NCBI RefSeq assembly: GCF_964656455.1
Contig: NC_135723.1
Coordinates: 102,811,283-102,875,282 of the forward strand
Length of the DNA stretch: 64,000 nt
Direction: 5' to 3'
From: Halichoerus grypus
Lineage: Eukaryota > Chordata > Mammalia > Carnivora > Phocidae
Shown here: positions 45,180-57,110 of the stretch, piece by piece
How positions within the stretch are numbered: the first letter of the stretch is position 1
Layout: every line of letters begins with the position of its first letter
Notes under the pieces: generated by a model
The model's database searches: none
Told to the model about the DNA's origin: nothing
The model's input: the letters and a program-made list of their open reading frames with translations, nothing else
Made by a program: the position numbers and the translations under genes

Positions 45180-45930
45180 TAATGAACACTGCCTAACCAA
45201 GTGGCCAAACTCAGTACTGACAATGTTGGAACAAATTACGTGTCCCTTCATGGGATGTAATAAGCAACGCTCAGCATTCTTTATGTAATATTATTGCCAA
45301 AAATGTTAAAGTGAATCTAATCATGAGAAAATAATCAGATGAGTCCAGATTATGGGGTTTCCTAGAAGACTACTGGCCTAGTTTATAGAAATAAAAGAAA
45401 ACAAAAAGCAATGTCAGCATGAAAAATGAAACAATCAGAAAGGCGGAAAGGTAGAGGGGGAGGATATATTAAATTAAAAGAGATAAAATAGAAATAACAG
45501 CAAATACAAAACACTAACTTTGATTGGTTCCTTGCTAAAAAGAAATAGATATAAAAGACATTTGGGGAAAATTAGAGAATTTCATCGGGGCTCTCTTATT
45601 AATGTTAAATACTGTAGGTGTTGTAATATAGGGAAGACGGTATGGGTTGCAGCAGTTTAGGAGAATGTCCTTACTAGGAAATGTATGCTGAGGTATTTGG
45701 AGTATTGTTTGCAAGTGATTTTCAAAGGGTTTAACAAAAACAAGTGTGTGTGCATGTATGTACGTACACATATGTACAAATATATGTACATATCTAGAGA
45801 GAGGAAACGAGGGCATAAATGCAGTGAAATTGTCAGCAGTTGATGTCGACATGAAGCATATGCAGGTGTTTGGTGTTATCTGCTGTTGTCTATTCTGCTT
45901 TTCCTGAGCTTTGTAATTCTTCAAAAGAAG
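45180..45930 (+). mobile_element. ancient L1M-class LINE 3' end
   Basis: 'ctaatcatgagaaaataatc', 'aggagaatgtccttactagg', 'ctgaggtatttggagtattg', an ATGTATGTAC-rich stretch and the end 'gctttgtaattcttcaaaag' follow, in order, a 3' UTR pattern common in old mammalian L1M elements. It is interrupted and diverged. The family is not certain. Confidence 0.5.
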
Positions 45931-47283
45931 AAGTGTTGGAGCAGGTGGGCGGAGACCCTATCTGTGCACACCAGGTGAAGCCAATGGTGGGAAATGTCAG
46001 GCTGGGTCCTGGTAATATCACCTGTCTCCTCTAAAACATACATCTCCTCCTGGTGATGTATGTATTTCATTGCTTTTGGGGAGTGCAGAGGGAACACGCA
46101 TTCATGATTTTTCCTTTCTCTGTGCCGTAAATCCCCAGTTGTGAGAGGAGGGTGTTGGTGGGGAATGGTGGGCTCTCTGTGTAGCTCCTTCGTGAGCCTT
46201 GTCTGGTGCTGGATGCATTACCTGGGGCCATTCCCTGGGTTGGTCCCTGCCTCGCGCCAACATCTCCAACTTCGGGGCACATGTGGCCCTGGGTTTTCTA
46301 GGAAAGTGTGTTTTAGCTTAGCTTCCTCTCTGGTCTGGGTGGGCATTGCGGCCATCACCTTTCAGAGGTGGAAGTGGGCAGAGTGTAAAGACCCCCGGAA
46401 ATCACACCTCCGTGCACGGTCTATGGCAGGGTCCTCTGCACCCACTCACCTCAGTGTCCATGCATCAGGGAATACCCGGATGGGGATCGTGGAGCTTCTG
46501 TGCCCGTGAGGGGCAATGGGAGGGGGGATCTGGTCCTGGAGGTATGTCACTGGTGATGTGTTCAAGGTAGCCTCACAGTACCAAATCCCAAATATTAATG
46601 GTTCTGGTGGGATGGCCTCTTCCATTCACACTCAGTGCTTCCAGACTCTTGGTCTTTAGCACCACCGAGCAAACCTGAGAACCTGAATGAGGCCTTGCAA
46701 TGTCCTGTCCTTCAGAATCCTCCTACCTGTGTCTTTCATGCCTTTGAGTACATGAACGTTCTGAAGGGAGGAAAGGGCCTGGCAGTGTTTTAGGGTCTCA
46801 GAATTTTGACAGTGACCCTCAGTGACAAATGTGTTTGTACAACAGTTAGTTTACACATGGGCAGATATGGGTCTGTATGTGTGTAGGCCCGGCAAAAACT
46901 GTGGATGAAGCTTGTCATTGGTGCCTTAGCTTCCGCTTTCTTTCTCTGGACAGGGTAGCTCTATGATGAGCCAGGAAGGGAATCTGGAGGAAATTACAAG
47001 CAAGCCAGATTTTATGTCAATGTGAGGGGCTTTTTTCTTTGGGAAGCCCATTTTTTCATGCACTGATCTTTGCTGAAAACAGCAGTGGAATGTACACATT
47101 TAATGTGTGCCAAGACTGCAGACTAGCTCGTAGGTGACTCCCTCTGCCTGAAGCTGTTTGCAGAGGCGCAGTGTGTGGGGCCGTCTGCGTGCGGCCAGAG
47201 CGCAGGTGTCATGAGGTGCCCTCTGGACCAGGGCACGATGCTGACCAGCATCCAGGGGCAAATGATGGCTTCCCTGTGTTTCA
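45931..47283. other. unique non-coding DNA
   Basis: No repeat is recognised. A GTGAGTGGG donor-like word on the minus strand near 46445 has only a weak acceptor upstream, so no exon is called. Confidence 0.35.
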
Positions 47284-47297
47284 AGTTTCTCACTTTT

Positions 47298-48557
47298 TTT
47301 TTTTTAATTTTATTATGTTATGTTAGTCACCATACAATACATCATTGGTTTTTGATGTGGTGATCCACGATCCATTGTTTTCGTATAACACCCAGTGCTC
47401 CATGCAGTACGTGCCCTCCTTAATACCCGTCACCGGGCTAACCAATCCCCCCTCCCCCCTCCCCTCTAAAACCCTGTTTGTTTCTCAGAGTCCATAGTCT
47501 CTCATGGTTCATCTCTCCCTCCAATTCCCCCCCCCATTTTTCCCTTCCCTCTCCTAATGTCCTCCACGTTATTCCTTATGTTCCACAAATAAGTGAAACC
47601 ATATGATAATTGACTTTCTCTGCTTGACTTATTTCACTTAGCATAATCTCCTCTAGTCCCATCCATGTTGATGTAAAAGTTGGGTATTCATCTTTTCTGA
47701 TGGCTGAGTAATATTCCATTGTATATATGGACCACATCTTCTTTATCCATTCATCTATTGAAGGGCATCTCAGCTCTTTCCACAGTTTGGCTATTGCGGA
47801 CATTGCTGCTATGAACATTGGGGTGCATATGGCCCTTCTTTTCACTACATCTGTGTCTTTGGGGTAAATACCCAGTAGTGCAAATGCTGGGTCATAGGGT
47901 AGCTCTATTTTTAATTTTCTGAGGCACCTCCACCCTGTTTTCCAAAGTGGCTGTACCAACTTGCATTCCCACCAACAGTGTAAGAGGGTTCCCCTTTCTC
48001 CACAACCTCTCCAACATTTTTTGTTTCCTGCCTTGTCCGTTTTTTCCATTCTAACTGGTGTAAGATGGTATCTCAGTGTGGTTTTGATTTGAATTTCCCT
48101 GATGGCTAATGATGATGAACGTTTTTTCATGTGTCTGTTAGCCATTTGTATGTCTTCTTCAGAGAAGTGTCTTTTCATATCTTCTGCCCACTTTTTGACT
48201 TGATTATTTGTTTTTTGGGTGTTGAGTTTGAGAAGTTCTTTATAGATCTTGGATACCAGCCCTTTCTCTGTAGTGTCATTTGCAAATATCTTCTCCCATT
48301 CTGTGGGTTACCTCTTTGTTTTGTTGACTGTTTCCTTTGCTGTGCAGAAGCTTTTTATCTTGATGAAGTCCCAAAAGTTCATTTTTGCTTTTGTTTCACT
48401 AGCTTTTGGAGATGTATCTTGAAAGAAGTTCCTGTGGGTGATGTCAAAGAGGTTACTGCCTATGTTCTCTTCTAGGATTTTGATGGATTCCTGTCTCACA
48501 TTGAGGTCTTTCATCCACTTTGAGTTTATCTTTGTGAATGGTGTTAGAGAATGGTCG
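47298..48557 (-). mobile_element. 5'-truncated L1 LINE (ORF2 C-terminal third and 3' UTR)
   Basis: About 1.26 kb lies between copies of AGTTTCTCACTTTT (47284-47297 and 48558-48571). On the minus strand, ORF2 reads from the INSKWMKDLNVRQ region to the terminal SLICGT at about 47576. It passes through the Cys-rich [19 protein letters not shown] and the [17 protein letters not shown] segment. By reading, one in-frame stop (TAA replacing CAA, just after KTKR) is the only interruption. The 3' UTR has the carnivore 'gagcactgggtgttatacga' type on the minus strand and a T-run at 47297-47305. Endonuclease and RT domains are missing because of the truncation. Confidence 0.97.
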
Positions 48558-48571
48558 AGTTTCTCACTTTT

Positions 48572-49664
48572 GAAATGAGGGGTCACTGACTGATGGTGGG
48601 CTGAGTTCAGCCTGTCATTATCAAACCAGCAACCTAGTTTGGACTTAACTAGCTGTTGAGGCTGCCCAGTGGATACGCCTATTTTGTGGGGATTTTCATT
48701 CTCTAGGTTCAAAGATGCGTCCTGTATCTCTTTCCAGTCAGTAGGATGGCAGTGGTAATTATGGTCCTGATGATGCTGATGCTGAGGACAGTGAGCATGC
48801 CCGCACTGGGAGCCGACTCGGTGCTCGGTGCAGGTTTTCCCTTTATTCATGAGTAGGGAGCAGAGCCAGTACGTACCTGCTTTCCTCACATTCTCCCTTG
48901 CTTTCCACATGTGGTTGGTGGCATCTATTTCTGTATTCTTCTTGAAAATCTCAAACCTGCCAAACCATAAGGAGGGAGAATTATTAGCTCATCAGGTTCA
49001 GTGTATCCAAATGAACTTGGTGACAAAGTGGAACATAATTCATAGACTACAACTGTTAGTTGTAACATGTGACTATTTCTGGCAAGGCCCAGAATGAACA
49101 ATCAGAAAACTATTAATCCATTCTCGGGCTGAAGTTAAAAGGTAATGAGCAAATACTTGGAATTCTTATGTTATTGCCTTGAACTCTTGCCTTACCTTTC
49201 TGAACTGAATACTTAGAGTCATAAAATACCCTAATCTCCTTCCCTCACTATGCTTCCTTTGGATTCTCCAATTAATGGAATCGCTCACATTGTAGTTTGT
49301 GTCTATTTTTAAAACATCATTTGGTACTAAAGTGTTTCCTGTGGATTGCCTTATAGAGCATGCCGATCATTCTTATGTGTCAGATAAAATGACTTCTAGT
49401 CAGTTTTAATATATAAAACTCATGTGCACTACCAATAATTATATGAGAAGATACAATGACACTTTCTTGTCTCCAAATGATTTATGACTCGGCAGTTTAA
49501 AAAATGTTAATGGATTATTTAAAATAGTACCCATTTCTTACATCCATGAAAGGATTCTTCAAGCTCCCTGGTGAGAGTCTGGACATTCCCCCCGACCCCC
49601 ATCACTGGGTGAGGGGTCTCCAGTCATAATCCATCAACGAGCATTAAGCAGCCAGACACTCAGC
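48572..49664. other. unique non-coding DNA
   Basis: No repeat is recognised apart from the exon candidate listed separately. 49300-49560 is AT-rich. Confidence 0.35.
48877..48956 (-). other. candidate 80-bp coding exon (unproven)
   Basis: On the minus strand a pyrimidine-bearing acceptor (ctccctccttatggtttggcag) abuts 80 bases, followed by a strong donor CAG|GTACGT. Only one of three frames is open. It reads FEIFKKNTEIDATNHMW and continues KARENVRKAG, a hydrophilic, exon-like composition, with intron phases 2 and 1. I cannot match it to a family. No partner exon was found in the window, as would be expected if introns are very long. Confidence 0.28.
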
Positions 49665-49800
49665 TTGGGACTTTATCCATGTATCTCATTTAATCTTCAT
49701 GTGTATTGTATAATTGTCTTCATGTACAGTTGAGACCACAGAGCTGAATTAGAGCATTGCTATGTGATGCTGGGACTCAAGGTCAGATCTTTGTAAGGGC
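49665..49800 (-). repeat. MIR SINE remnant
   Basis: 'ttatccatgtatctcattta', 'atcttcatgtgtattgtata' and 'tgatgctgggactcaaggtc' are in antisense MIR order. Confidence 0.55.
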
Positions 49801-52614
49801 AAAGACTGTGCCCTCAAATGACGGAGATTGTGGCATCCCCTGTCCTTTGGGAAGAACAGACTTTATGTCGGGAGACATGGCATAGAGACCTGAACAACTG
49901 GGGACAATTTAAAGCCTTATAACATCAAATGGCACACATGGCAGATTTGTGTCTCTTGGAGGAGGAGGCCACTGGGATCTAGAAGCATTCAGAGAATACC
50001 TGTTGGAGGAGACTGGCCTTGGGCAGACACCTGGGTGCTGGAAGGGATCTGGAAGAGTGGGCAGGAACCAGCTTCGGAGGTATGGAGAAAGGAAGGACAG
50101 TGTCTGGAGGAGGCAGTAAGACCAGCCCACAGGGCCGATGAGAACAAGATGAGAAGTCTGTTCAGACCATACCACAGCAGCTCGCTCTCCTACTCTAATG
50201 TATCATCCACTTCTAGGGAAAACCAGTGAGAATCAGATGAGCATGTGAATTGAATTTTATTTCTGAGCATTGGAAAACTGTGGTGACGTTCTGAGGTATC
50301 ATAATGGCTCATGCCCAAGTTGTAACTTTTTTAAGTAGGTACTGTCCATCCCACACTTCACTCCACGCCTTCTACTTCGAAGCCCCCACTCCCTTCACAG
50401 GAGATGCATGCTCTGGAGTCACTCTCAATGCTCATTAGCGTTCGTCAGGTCCTGCAGGGCAGGAGGCGGACCTGACAGGTGAGGACCCAAGTCCCAGGTC
50501 GGATTGTGCCACCAGTTGCTGTGGATTTGAGAACGTTGGTCAGTCTCTGGGACACAAGCTCTCATCTCCATGTGTGAAGTTTAGATGAGATCCCGGCTGG
50601 CACAGGCCGCGACACACCCAACATTATCACCTGCCCGGCCAGGATTCATCGGTAGAGTTTAGCTCCCTGTTGATGGCACCTGTATAGAGATGAGCTTGCT
50701 GGAACAGTAACAGAATCTACATATAAACTTCTATCGGTGAGCATTTTTAGAGAAAGCAAAAAGAAGTGGGTTTGATTACCCAGTAACCAGGGTCCTGAGG
50801 GGTAGGCAGGCAGGCAGAAGCCTGGTCTCTTCAGCCTCTGAACACCAGCAGCTTGGATGAGAAGGATGGGTGCTTTCAAGTAGAAAGCAGGAAGGACCAC
50901 AGAATCACATTTTTTATTATTTCCCCCGATCATGGGCTGGTCTTCATGGTATGATTCTTCCAGAAAGGTAATCCTTTATTGCAGTGTAACAGTATATTCA
51001 TGAAAACTGTTGCTTGTTCAGTTTCTGTGGCCCTCCAAGGTATTTTTAAAGTAATGGGCTGGGCTGGCTCACAGAGTCTTGGTTATTCTATTGACGTCTC
51101 TGCTCTGCCCTCCCGGATGTGACAACCAGGATCACATTACTTAACTCTAAAATGGGTATTCTGGGGGCTTATCTGTATATATGTAGCTTTTCCTTCATTG
51201 CAGTAATTTACGATCCCCTGGTGTTTCCAGTGCCCCGTATTGACCAGGAATATCATCACACAATAAGTTCATGTTCTACTGTGCTTCCCCATCACACCTG
51301 TCTCTGCCTGTCTTCTCCGTGGAAACACTTGCCTCTTGGCCCCAGCAGATCTTGATCTCATTGGACATTATGGCAATGGTGACATTACTTCAGCCTTCAT
51401 CGATGAATGTAGAAGTTACATAAACTTCCATACAAACAGGCAACTTTTCTAAAATTCCAGATTTTCACCAGATATCACTCTGTTGCATGCACAAGGTAGG
51501 TTAAGTCAGGATAAAAGATGTAAAAACGTCACCAAATTAGAGAAAGCATTGGAGAATCCATGCAGTACTGGCTGAAAATATGTGCCATTTGTTGGAGCAT
51601 CCATGGAGCTCCTGTAGGACCTATCAAAGCCACCCCTTCTGGAAGAGCAGCAGCTCCTCTCTGTGAGTGAGCCCTGGATGTGAGCAGGTGACCAAATACA
51701 GGAAGACTTCAGGATGGGCATTTGGGCAAGGTGGGCAAGCATGCAGGATGGAGAAACCATCATGGGGAGGAGTAGCCTTGTTAGGTGAGGGGCAGAAAGA
51801 GCAAGCAAGACAGAGGGTGGGATGTGGACCTGGAAGAGAACACAGTCAAGAGGATGAAAGAATGGGGGAGAAAAGAGAAAATGAACCTACGAGACTTGGG
51901 AGTCCAGTGTCATAGCTCTAGACCTAGGTTATTATTGGTCTTTGAAGCCCAGAAAAATTCTGAAAGTGACCTGCCTCTTTGAGGAAGAGCAGAGGAAGGC
52001 TAAGAATGTGCCGGGTCTCCTGCCAACCCCAGGAACACACACTCCTGGTCCTGAAGATGCTGAGAAAACAAAAGGAAGGGACATTTTAACATACCACAAG
52101 ATTGTTGCTACAAGATGAGGGTGGGATACTTCTAGAGGAGGCTTTCAAACCCAATCTTGAGAGAGCTAGAGAACAAACATTCCATAGAAGTGTAAACATC
52201 TAAGCCAAAGTTTAGAAGAGGACTAGCTAGTCAAGTGGATGGGTCGAGGCCCAAGGTGACTCTCTTTGGCTGGCTCCAAGAGCCCATGGAAGCAGCATCT
52301 TGGGAGGCTAGGTGGCCAACCCAATGTACAGTTCTTAATAGCTTCCTTTAGCATATAGGGTTCTATCACTTATTTTGTCCTTTGAGTGAGGACAGTTCCC
52401 TTGTCAGCCCCCACATTATCATGGCAGAAGGGAAGAGTGTGTTCCCTCTAGTCTTTTCCCTTCGTCCCCAGCCCAGCACTTACAGAACCCACTGCTCATG
52501 GTACTGCCTTTGGTATTGGCACATTTAGGACCACATCAGTGGCCACAAGGAGCATGTGAATAAGCACATAGAGCAATTTTATGCGTTGTACATTTCCTGT
52601 CTTTCTCTGATCCT
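49801..52614. other. unique non-coding DNA
   Basis: No repeat or exon could be supported across this 2.8 kb. Scattered open frames of up to 100 codons lack domains. Confidence 0.35.
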
Positions 52615-52780
52615 CATTTTTTTCCATCACCCTTATTGCCACGTGAAGCTGGTAGGTAAGCTCTGTGTGGGCAGGAGTTGCCTACTTTTCCCCCCAACTC
52701 TTATATGCTCAGCACCTGGAAGAGTGAATGACTTGTAGCAGGCACACAAAAAATATCTGTGGCATGATTGAATGGTAATG
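52615..52780 (+). repeat. L2 LINE 3' end
   Basis: 'aggtaagctctgtgtgggca', 'ttatatgctcagcacctgga' and 'atctgtggcatgattgaatg' match the L2 3' end (taagctccatgagggcaggg ... cccagcacctagaacagtgcc ... tgttgaatgaatg). Confidence 0.7.
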
Positions 52781-52869
52781 CTAAATTATTTCCTAAACCC
52801 TGTCCTGCCATGCGTACATTCTCAGAACAGTTCTTTTGAGATGCTGAAGACAACAGTAATCTTCACATC

Positions 52870-53025
52870 TGGTAGTTTCCAAATTAGATGATCATCAAAA
52901 TTACTTGGAGCATTTAAAAGTGTCTGGGTTCCCCCCAAGATGCTTGGAGCCATTGCTTCTAGAAGTGGGACCCAGGGGTTTTATTTTTGACTCAGATGAT
53001 CATCCAGACTTGGGAACCACAGATT
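52870..53025. repeat. palindromic hAT/MER5-like remnant
   Basis: The ends 'tttccaaattagatgatcatc' and 'gatgatcatccagacttggg' are inverted relative to each other. Between them lies 'attacttggagcatttaaaa', typical of small hAT-Charlie elements. Confidence 0.45.
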
Positions 53026-53857
53026 AGTCTTGTCTTCCCCATTTTGCAAGGGAGAGAGTAGCCCCAGAGACAGAAAACATGTCTTGTTATCCCTGCAGGT
53101 ACTGTCTGGGAAGACCTTCCCTCACAATGGAGACCGTGAACTCTTCTTCCTCGCCTGTGTCTAACAGGAGCCTGGAGCAAGTGGTCCCCTCAGTGGGTGA
53201 CTTGGGGTGGAGTTTTCTATAAGCTCTTAAGGCAAATGTAGGCTTATGACTGGGAATGGTAATGGGAAGTTGATTCCAGGTGAAGAAAACATATTATCTG
53301 TTGCCATTTAAGTAAAGTTAAGATCATAGGACCCAGATAATTTAATATAGTTTTCCATTTGTCAGAGGCTTACGTTCTATTTCTTGGTGATTTCTTTCCC
53401 CCTCAAACATATTCTACACTACAAGTGACATTCCAAGAGCCCATTTCAGTTCTCGGAGCGCTTGGATTCTTTCCGGGCAGGAAGCCCACGGTGTCGTTTA
53501 AGCTGGTTTGGAAAACTGTCATTCACCCTGATGGATGGTCGTCCCCATAGTGAGCACTCAGCCTCCAGAAGGTTCACAGCACCCTCACCTTAAGGATCTA
53601 ATATATGTAGAGATGTCAATAGATTATTTAGAAGGGCATTCTTGCCGATTTCAGCAGTTCTAGAGCAACGACAGGAAACGGGTAGGAGTGTGAAAGTCAC
53701 GGGCAATGTTGGCTGCTCTGTGTCGTTACCCAGAGACCCCACCCAACCATGAGGCAGGGAAGTTAGGTGGGTGGTGTTACCTTCTTGCAGGTGATGATCA
53801 TGCCTTGAAATCTTCTCATTTCAGGGTGAAAACAGTAAGTTAGAAATCAGTAAAATT
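53026..53857. other. unique non-coding DNA
   Basis: No repeat is recognised. Confidence 0.35.
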
Positions 53858-54080
53858 GGGGCATCTGGGTGGCTCAGTCAGTTAAGTGGAGGACTCTTGG
53901 TTTCGGCTCAGGTCATGATCTCAGGGTAGTGGGATCAAGCCCCACATTGGGCTCCACGCTCATCAGGGAGTCTGCTTGATGTTCTCTCTCTCTCTCTCTC
54001 TCTCCCTCTCCCTCTGCCCCTCCCTGCCCTGCACTCGCTTGTGCTCTCTCTCTCTAAAATAAATAAATAAATCTTAAAAA
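53858..54080 (+). mobile_element. Can-SINE, older subtype with long CT tract
   Basis: The head GGGGCATCTGGGTGGCTCAG is followed by a variant body ('ggaggactcttggtttcggc') and a long (CT)n plus 'ccctccctgccctgcactcg' segment not present in the 10194-type copies, then AATAAATAAATAAATC. The TSD is imperfect: AGAAATCAGTAAAATT before and AGAGATTAATAAAATT after. Confidence 0.95.
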
Positions 54081-54669
54081 AAGAGATTAATAAAATTCTC
54101 GTTCACTGCAGAGATCAGGGTTCTAGCAATTTTATAAAGTAGGCTTTGGTTATTTAATTCTCTTTGCATGTGAAAATTAACCCTTTGTATCTTCTGTCAA
54201 ACAATAATATATTTTACAGTATTTGTATGATGATTTATTTCAGTGTCTAAACATTTAGGAAACTAAGAGAATGAGGGGTTTTCTTGTTTTCAAATTTATG
54301 AGCTAGGTAATACCTTGACCATGTATGACATAGTACATTGATTTTCCTTGCATTCTGGCATTCCCCAAAATATAATTGACAAGTTTATTCTTAGACAAAA
54401 TCCATTTAATCAAAATTCTCACGGTAACTTTCACATGTAGCAATTGAATGTTTCCTGAAAGGATTAAATATCTAAGCTTTGAAGTGGATGGGTAATTATT
54501 ACAAAAGACAGATTAATAGAAGTTGACTGAATTTCTAAACACTGACATTATAAGAACCCTGTAAGAATAGCTATTATTGCAAATATATATGTTGACAATG
54601 CATGATTCTAAGGTAGTCTTCTTTTTTTTTTACTACATACCAGAGGGTATACATTCAATTGCATGTCCC
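54081..54669. other. unique AT-rich non-coding DNA
   Basis: Strongly AT-rich and repeat-free from 54110 to 54600. CNE-like but unproven. Confidence 0.3.
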
Positions 54670-54683
54670 TCATGAGACCTTTT

Positions 54684-54873
54684 TTTTTTAAAAAAAAAGA
54701 TTTATTTATTTGACAGACAGGGATTGGAGGGGGAAGGGGCAGAGGGAGAGGGAGAGAATCTCAAGCAGACTCCCTGCTGAGCATGGAGCCCAAAACGGGC
54801 ATGACCCTGAGATCATGACCTGAGCTGAAACCAAGAGTCAGACGCTCAACCGACTGAGCCACCCAGGTGCCCC
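54684..54873 (-). mobile_element. Can-SINE, older subtype
   Basis: An antisense copy whose head complement ends GAGCCACCCAGGTGCCCC. It carries the variant 'gaaaccaagagtcagacgct', matching the 53858-type body. The TSD is TCATGAGACCTTTT before and TCATGAGAGCTTTT after, with one mismatch. Confidence 0.95.
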
Positions 54874-54944
54874 TTCATGAGAGCTTTTCTTGGTAGTCAC
54901 ATGATGTGACAATGGCAAGAAACTAGACTCTTTTGTTCATTTAT

Positions 54945-55260
54945 TCATCTGTTTATTAGTTCAGCAGGTAATTTATTGAGCATCTACCCATGCCAGTTAC
55001 CCTAGAGGTACTTAGGTCCAAATGGGAAGATGATAATAGACAAGGGAATATATAATATATCAGGTAGAACTCTGAAGAAAATAGGGTGGGGGGGTCAAAG
55101 CACGACATGGTGCAGTGTCCACAAGGAGGTCAGGGAAGGCCTCTCACCTGCATGAGGGGCGGCTGGCCATGTGGTCACCTCAGGGAGCACCCGAGGCCAA
55201 AGCAGGGGTGAGGGCTTCTTTTGAGGGTAGCTGGAAGGCAGTGGAGAGTTTCAAGCAGAG
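54945..55260 (-). repeat. L2 LINE remnant
   Basis: 'tttattgagcatctacccat', 'gccagttaccctagaggtac' and 'gtcagggaaggcctctcacc' are antisense L2 landmarks. It ends in 'ggtagctggaaggcagtgga'. Confidence 0.55.
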
Positions 55261-55639
55261 GCAACAAGATCTGCCTATACTTTAAGTACCTGTCTCGATA
55301 AATTGTAAAGCTCTAGACGATGCAAGAGGGAATCATGTCCAGCGCAGGGCCAGGCCTAGGAAGTCATATAAGTAAACCAGGTGAGTATGGAACTTTGGAG
55401 AAGTGCTAACCAGGGACCCCTCCTCTCTGGAAACACCCACCTTCTCAGTGGTTTTCCTTTTCGGGAGAAACCTTCCCCCCCCCACGCACACACACCTCCG
55501 AGTTTTACCGTGTGTGTTCATTACCCCCATAGTAAACCTGGCCCCCTGACTCCTCCTGTGCCGCTTGCCCTGCCTTGCACCTCATCCCCCACAGGACCCA
55601 GAGTCTGAAACACACCATCTGTCCCCGAATTACATGTGG
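55261..55639. other. unique non-coding DNA
   Basis: It contains a short C-run and CACACA patch near 55476-55495. Nothing else is recognised. Confidence 0.35.
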
Positions 55640-55800
55640 TCCCGACACTTCCTTATGATGTGACCTTTAGCACGTGAACAGACCCTCTTATCCTTGCCTG
55701 TAAAGTAGGGGAGATGGGCTCCCTCATCACCACCACCTCATCAGCTTAAATGAGAAGATGCTTTATGGCTTTACAGACCACAGTTAGCAGGTGCCAGCCA
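55640..55800 (+). repeat. MIR SINE remnant
   Basis: 'ttatgatgtgacctttagca', 'ccttgcctgtaaagtagggg' and 'agcttaaatgagaagatgct' follow the MIR core order. Confidence 0.55.
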
Positions 55801-56695
55801 TGAATGGAAGGGTGCTGTGTGAGCGGTGGCTGCTTCTACTACTCTCCTGTTTTGGATCCTACTTCATGGGTGTGCTTTTGTTTCATACACAATATCACGT
55901 TTGTCGGTTCTACTCCATCACAGAATCCTCAAAACAAGGAACCATGTCTTAGAATTCCCTGTGTTGGGCGTTGTGGGCCTTCAGTTTCCCACTGGCTGGT
56001 CCACTGATTGTGTACTGGTCATCTCCACCGTGGCCCCTCCAGTCAGCATGGCTTTGGGCATCACCTCAGGCTCATGCATGCCAAATGTATGCCCCGGTTC
56101 CAGACTCTTCTAAGCCCACACTGGGCATTTCTCACTATCTGCAGGCACTTCTCTGGGTGTGTGTCCTCCTAGACTCATCCTCTTAATGCCGACTTTTCCT
56201 GAAATTCATAATTCAGGGAACACAGCCCCATGGATCTGTCGGTCAGGCAAGAAATGTCTGTAATTCCACCCTGGCCCTCAGACTTTCAGTATGTTCTGCC
56301 CAGACAGATTCGCCAGCCCCCTGACCAAGCTCCTGCCTCTAGGCACTCACCAGCCTAGCTCACACTTCTCAGCCAGAGCATATTTATAAGCAAAAATGTT
56401 TGTTCTTAAAAACGGTGGGGATAAGTGTGGGGGGTGCTGAAGACAGGGTGGTGACCAGAAGCACAAGATTTAACCTTGGCGCCCTCCCCCCGCCCCCGAC
56501 AGAGGCCTCCCTGGTGTGCCGAGGTCTCAGTGACCAGGCTTCCAGAAGGGCCATCACTGTCCCCTCCTGATAACAACCCTACTGCTGCTATTGTACTAAC
56601 AGAAGAGAGCAGACTGGCTGTTGGCGAAAGCGCTTGAGATTCCATCTCAGAAAGTAGACTTTTTCATAGGTATTCCACTAAGGGGTGGACGCGTG
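55801..56695. other. unique non-coding DNA
   Basis: No repeat is recognised. Overlapping plus frames at 55804-56186 have no domain. Confidence 0.35.
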
Positions 56696-57110
56696 TGAGT
56701 AACTTAACCAGGACCCAGCTGAGCAAAAACCTCCATCGATCAACCTTTTCCTTCTTTGATTAACCACACTTCTGAAGGAAGCGAGTGACAATAAAGCAGC
56801 CCCCGTGAGTGACTTCACGTGATGGGGGTCTCGACCTTTCTCACGTGCTCTGCAGCTGGCCTCGCGTTCAGTGGGTGGCAGGCTTGGGCCTCAAGGTGGT
56901 GAGATCTTCGGTCGTCTGGACGGGTCTTGTTTTATTGACTTTACTCTCAGGTAAAAGTTGGACCCGTGCACCGTAAGATGATTTTCAATGGAGGGTTGAA
57001 ACTAAACAGTGCTTCTTGTTAGTCCTCAGTTAATTAGAAAATTAAATTAACCACAACCCTCGTTCCCAGAGCTTTCTGGGTAATTGCTGTTTTACTGTAT
57101 TTGGATTAGA
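56696..57110. promoter_or_regulatory. CNE-like block with homeodomain, RUNX and TCF-like words
   Basis: Repeat-free, with 'ttctttgattaaccac' (TCF/LEF-like plus AACCAC), 'cagttaattagaaaattaaa' and AACCACAA at 57049-57056 (RUNX consensus) immediately after two TTAA-type homeodomain cores. Confidence 0.35.

Noticed and set aside
46400..46520. Minus-strand donor GAG|GTGAGT near 46445
   Set aside because: The only nearby acceptor is weak and the segment has no exon-like frame of note.
55300..55390. Donor CAG|GTGAGTATGG at about 55380
   Set aside because: The upstream sequence looks like L2-derived or unassigned repeat DNA, with no acceptor of quality.
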